Origin: an uncultured Roseiflexaceae bacterium | Lineage (GTDB): Bacteria; Chloroflexota; Chloroflexia; Chloroflexales; Roseiflexaceae | Direction of reading: 5' to 3' | Length of the DNA stretch: 11,978 bases | Assembly (NCBI GenBank): GCA_937974195.1 | Contig: CALJIC010000153.1 | Location: forward strand, 1 to 11,978 | Translations under genes and position numbers: made by a program | The notes under the pieces: model-generated | The model's database searches: none | Seen by the model: only the letters and a program-made list of their open reading frames with translations | What the model was told of the DNA's origin: nothing | Shown: piece by piece, positions 7,303-11,978 of the stretch | Layout: the number at the start of each line of letters is the position of its first letter | How positions within the stretch are numbered: position 1 is the first letter of the stretch

Positions 7303-7377
7303 CGCCATAAAGGTCTGGCGGATTAGGTGAGCCGTGCTACGGCTTCACGAACACATAACAGCAAGAACAATCACAGC

Positions 7378-7381
7378 GGAG
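7378..7381 (+). promoter_or_regulatory. Ribosome binding site setting the DUF499 start
   Basis: GGAG lies 5 bases before the ATG at 7387. A GTG at 7327 in the same frame has no comparable site, and the 20 extra residues it would add are polar and low in complexity, so 7387 is preferred. Confidence 0.55.
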
Positions 7382-7386
7382 CAACT

Positions 7387-10764
<3,378 letters not shown>

Positions 10765-10767
10765 GCG

Positions 10768-11082
10768 ATGCCGACGAAAGGCTACGACGCGTTCTTCCAG
10801 CCGGTGGGGGCTCGGGATCGGATGACCTGCCGGGTCTGCGGCGCCGAGTGCACAGTCACCCGAGGCTGCATCGGCCCCACCGGGTTCGCCGAGGCGATGA
10901 CTGGGGCTGAGCAGCCGCACGATCGCTTTGTCTGCCCTCATGCCGACCTGCCCTGGCACAGCGAGGGCCTCGCTCTGCTGCGCGAGGAGGAGGCCGAGTC
11001 GGATCGACTGCTGCGTCGCCTACTCAGCGCACGACGGGAGCAATGGGTGCAGCGTCATCTGCGCGACGAGCGAGAGCGCTAA
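10768..11082 (+). CDS. Small Cys-rich (probable zinc-binding) protein, 104 residues
   Basis: It starts 3 bases after the DUF499 stop, with GAGGAG (10756-10761) 6 bases before the ATG, so it is almost certainly co-translated with the ATPase. Residues 21-34 hold C-R-V-C-G-A-E-C and a further Cys at 34; a C-P-H at 56-58 and a W-H at 63-64 could complete a zinc site. The C-terminal 35 residues are a highly charged helix (REEEAESDRLLRRLL to RDERER), suited to protein or nucleic-acid contacts. I do not recognise the family. Tight coupling suggests a partner or regulator of the ATPase. Confidence 0.7.
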   Translation: MPTKGYDAFFQPVGARDRMTCRVCGAECTVTRGCIGPTGFAEAMTGAEQPHDRFVCPHADLPWHSEGLALLREEEAESDRLLRRLLSARREQWVQRHLRDERER

Positions 11083-11086
11083 GCCC

Positions 11087-11170
11087 ATGTGCGCGGGGGT
11101 TGTCAGTGGCCTGGTCGTATGGACACACACCGGCATCGATGAGGCGCTGAGACAGCCTGAGGCGCGCTAG
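11087..11170 (+). other. Short open frame between the operon end and the IS remnant, probably noncoding or a gene fragment
   Basis: From ATG 11087 a 27-codon frame reads MCAGVVSGLVVWTHTGIDEA onward to TAG 11168-11170, and the same frame stays open past that stop to about 11266 (RLLKGWLPLAEEATRVAFKR). It could be the start of a further operon gene broken by a stop and by the insertion sequence, or chance in GC-rich DNA. No family is recognised. Confidence 0.2.
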
Positions 11171-11200
11171 CGTCTGCTGAAAGGGTGGCTGCCGCTGGCG

Positions 11201-11591
11201 GAGGAGGCGACGCGAGTGGCGTTCAAGCGCGGTCCAGACCCACACCACCTGGCCTTTATGCCCCACATATGACCACATCGCGTCGATTTCGAGCTCGGGC
11301 CGCTCCAGGCTTGGGGGTAGCATCTCGCCGATGGGGCGGAAGTCTTTTTTTCAGGTACGCAATGATGGTTGGCCGGCTCAAGCCGACCTGGCGGGCAATC
11401 GCGCTATGCGACAGGCCTTCGTGGTGCAGTGCATCAACCTGGGAAAGCTTGGCAGCGTGGGCTTGAGCGTAGGCAGCGGTGGTAGTGTACACCCCACAGT
11501 CTCGGCAGTGATACTGCTGGCTGCCACCCGGCTTGGTTCCATTCTTCTTGACGTTGGTGCTCCCACATTTCTTGCACTGAAGTTCGGCCAT
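11201..11591 (-). pseudogene. IS1-family transposase, frameshifted and truncated
   Basis: From ATG 11591 (minus strand) the product begins MAELQCKKCGSTNVKKNG. Its zinc ribbon has C6, C9, C29 and C32, and a helix-turn-helix lies at about 57-83 (LSHSAIARQVGLSRPTII), as in IS1 InsA. After YLKK the reading passes a run of seven A (11345-11351 on the plus strand as T). The InsB-type continuation (KDFRPIGEMLPP, then ELEIDAMWSYVGHK with the first catalytic Asp at 11282-11284) lies in another frame, shifted by +1 or -2. With six A the two parts would be one frame. Homology ends after the ERHSRR segment; the remaining catalytic residues are missing. The element therefore cannot make a full transposase, although the A-run might have been a natural slippage site. 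Confidence 0.75.
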
Positions 11592-11658
11592 CGTGCTCTC
11601 CCCTGTCAGTTTCGTCCTGAGCAGAGGCCTGCAAGTTCCATTCCCTCAGCAGTACCCT
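11201..11658 (-). mobile_element. Truncated IS1-family insertion sequence remnant
   Basis: The minus strand carries an IS1-type transposase start plus a short leader. The outer end may lie near 11658: on the minus strand a GGGTACTGCTGAGGG stretch begins there, about 67 bases before the transposase start, which is in keeping with IS1-family ends. No matching inverted copy is visible on the 11083-11260 side, and transposase homology stops near 11201, so the inner end has been lost. Both borders are estimates. Confidence 0.55.
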
Positions 11659-11978
11659 TTTGACGGCGACCCTCGCGAAAAAAGTAGGCAGCCCCCCTAA
11701 TCACATGAGCAGATCCACGGCAGGCTATTCAAGCGAAGAAAAACCTCTCATACCCGACCCTTATGGTTCACCAGGCAAATGAGCGCAGCGTGGCACCTTA
11801 CTCGAAGCAGCGGCAGCATCGTCGCCTGTACGGCGAAAGGGACAAACTCAAGGAACGGGCAGCCTCCCCGCTCCATCTGAGCCGGTGATAGAGATAGCCC
11901 AGCCTCATGACAGTGCTCAATGGCGGGAGAGTGTTGCAGAATTAGGGGCGCAGGGGCCCCTGGCGCATTCGGGGGTAT
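11659..11978. other. About 320 bases without a recognisable gene
   Basis: Both strands were read. No frame of convincing length or ribosome binding site was seen; the longest plus-strand stretch noticed is a 33-codon frame from ATG 11780 with no clear site. No tRNA, CRISPR or terminator structure stood out. The base composition is more mixed than in the operon, with A-runs at 11689-11694 and 11740-11744. It is probably intergenic or decayed mobile DNA. Confidence 0.5.
11951..11962. other. 12-base perfect palindrome
   Basis: CAGGGGCCCCTG is its own reverse complement. It could be an operator for a downstream gene outside the window, or chance in GC-rich DNA. The flanks do not extend the symmetry. 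Confidence 0.2.

Noticed and set aside
7327..7386. GTG start adding 20 residues to the DUF499 ATPase
   Set aside because: The ATG at 7387 has a GGAG site at 5 bases and begins with the family-like MALSNHERV; the extra residues are polar and low complexity.
11331..11663. 110-codon plus-strand frame over the IS remnant
   Set aside because: It is antisense to the transposase, whose zinc ribbon and helix-turn-helix make the minus strand the coding one.

Overview
The window is GC-rich bacterial DNA (by hand count about 68% GC in a typical stretch of the first methylase gene). It has tightly packed plus-strand genes with purine-rich ribosome binding sites. The gene families point to a genomic defence island. 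The host cannot be named with certainty. A Chloroflexota-like bacterium is my best guess, from overall gene character and an IS1-type element with a single-frame architecture; this is weak inference.

Layout. Positions 1-398 hold the 3' end of a gene whose product ends in a DUF3883 (NOV_C) domain, as found at the C-terminus of SNF2-type helicases in phage-defence loci. Positions 418-1422 hold four small plus-strand genes of unknown function; two overlap by their stop/start codons and one has a zinc ribbon. Positions 1492-4308 and 4362-7148 hold two full-length tandem paralogues of the DUF1156 adenine-specific DNA methylase family. Each has a motif I (DPFAGGGS), a Cys-rich zinc ribbon and a catalytic DPPYYDN motif. 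A 35-codon ORF with a strong ribosome binding site (7195-7302) sits in the following gap. Positions 7387-10764 encode a 1125-residue DUF499 ATPase with an N-terminal Swt1-like HEPN domain, followed at once by a small Cys-rich protein (10768-11082). The right end holds a decayed IS1-family element on the minus strand and about 320 bases with no recognisable gene.

How the parts fit. DUF499 ATPase, DUF1156 methylase and DUF3883 helicase are established companions in anti-phage islands and overlap in content with some BREX types. No pglZ-type gene lies in this window, so a BREX assignment cannot be made. The likely logic is that host DNA is marked by adenine methylation and unmarked DNA is handled by the helicase (which may carry a PD-(D/E)XK-like nuclease fold) and by the HEPN-ATPase. 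The HEPN domain could act as an RNase effector.

The main novelty is that the methylase is duplicated in tandem. The copies are near-identical towards the C-terminus and most diverged just before the DPPY motif. In the first copy that stretch is a sharply AT-richer patch (about 46% GC), which looks like an exchanged specificity module. Two methylases of differing specificity serving one ATPase/helicase pair, with several unrecognised small proteins, would be a variant worth testing.
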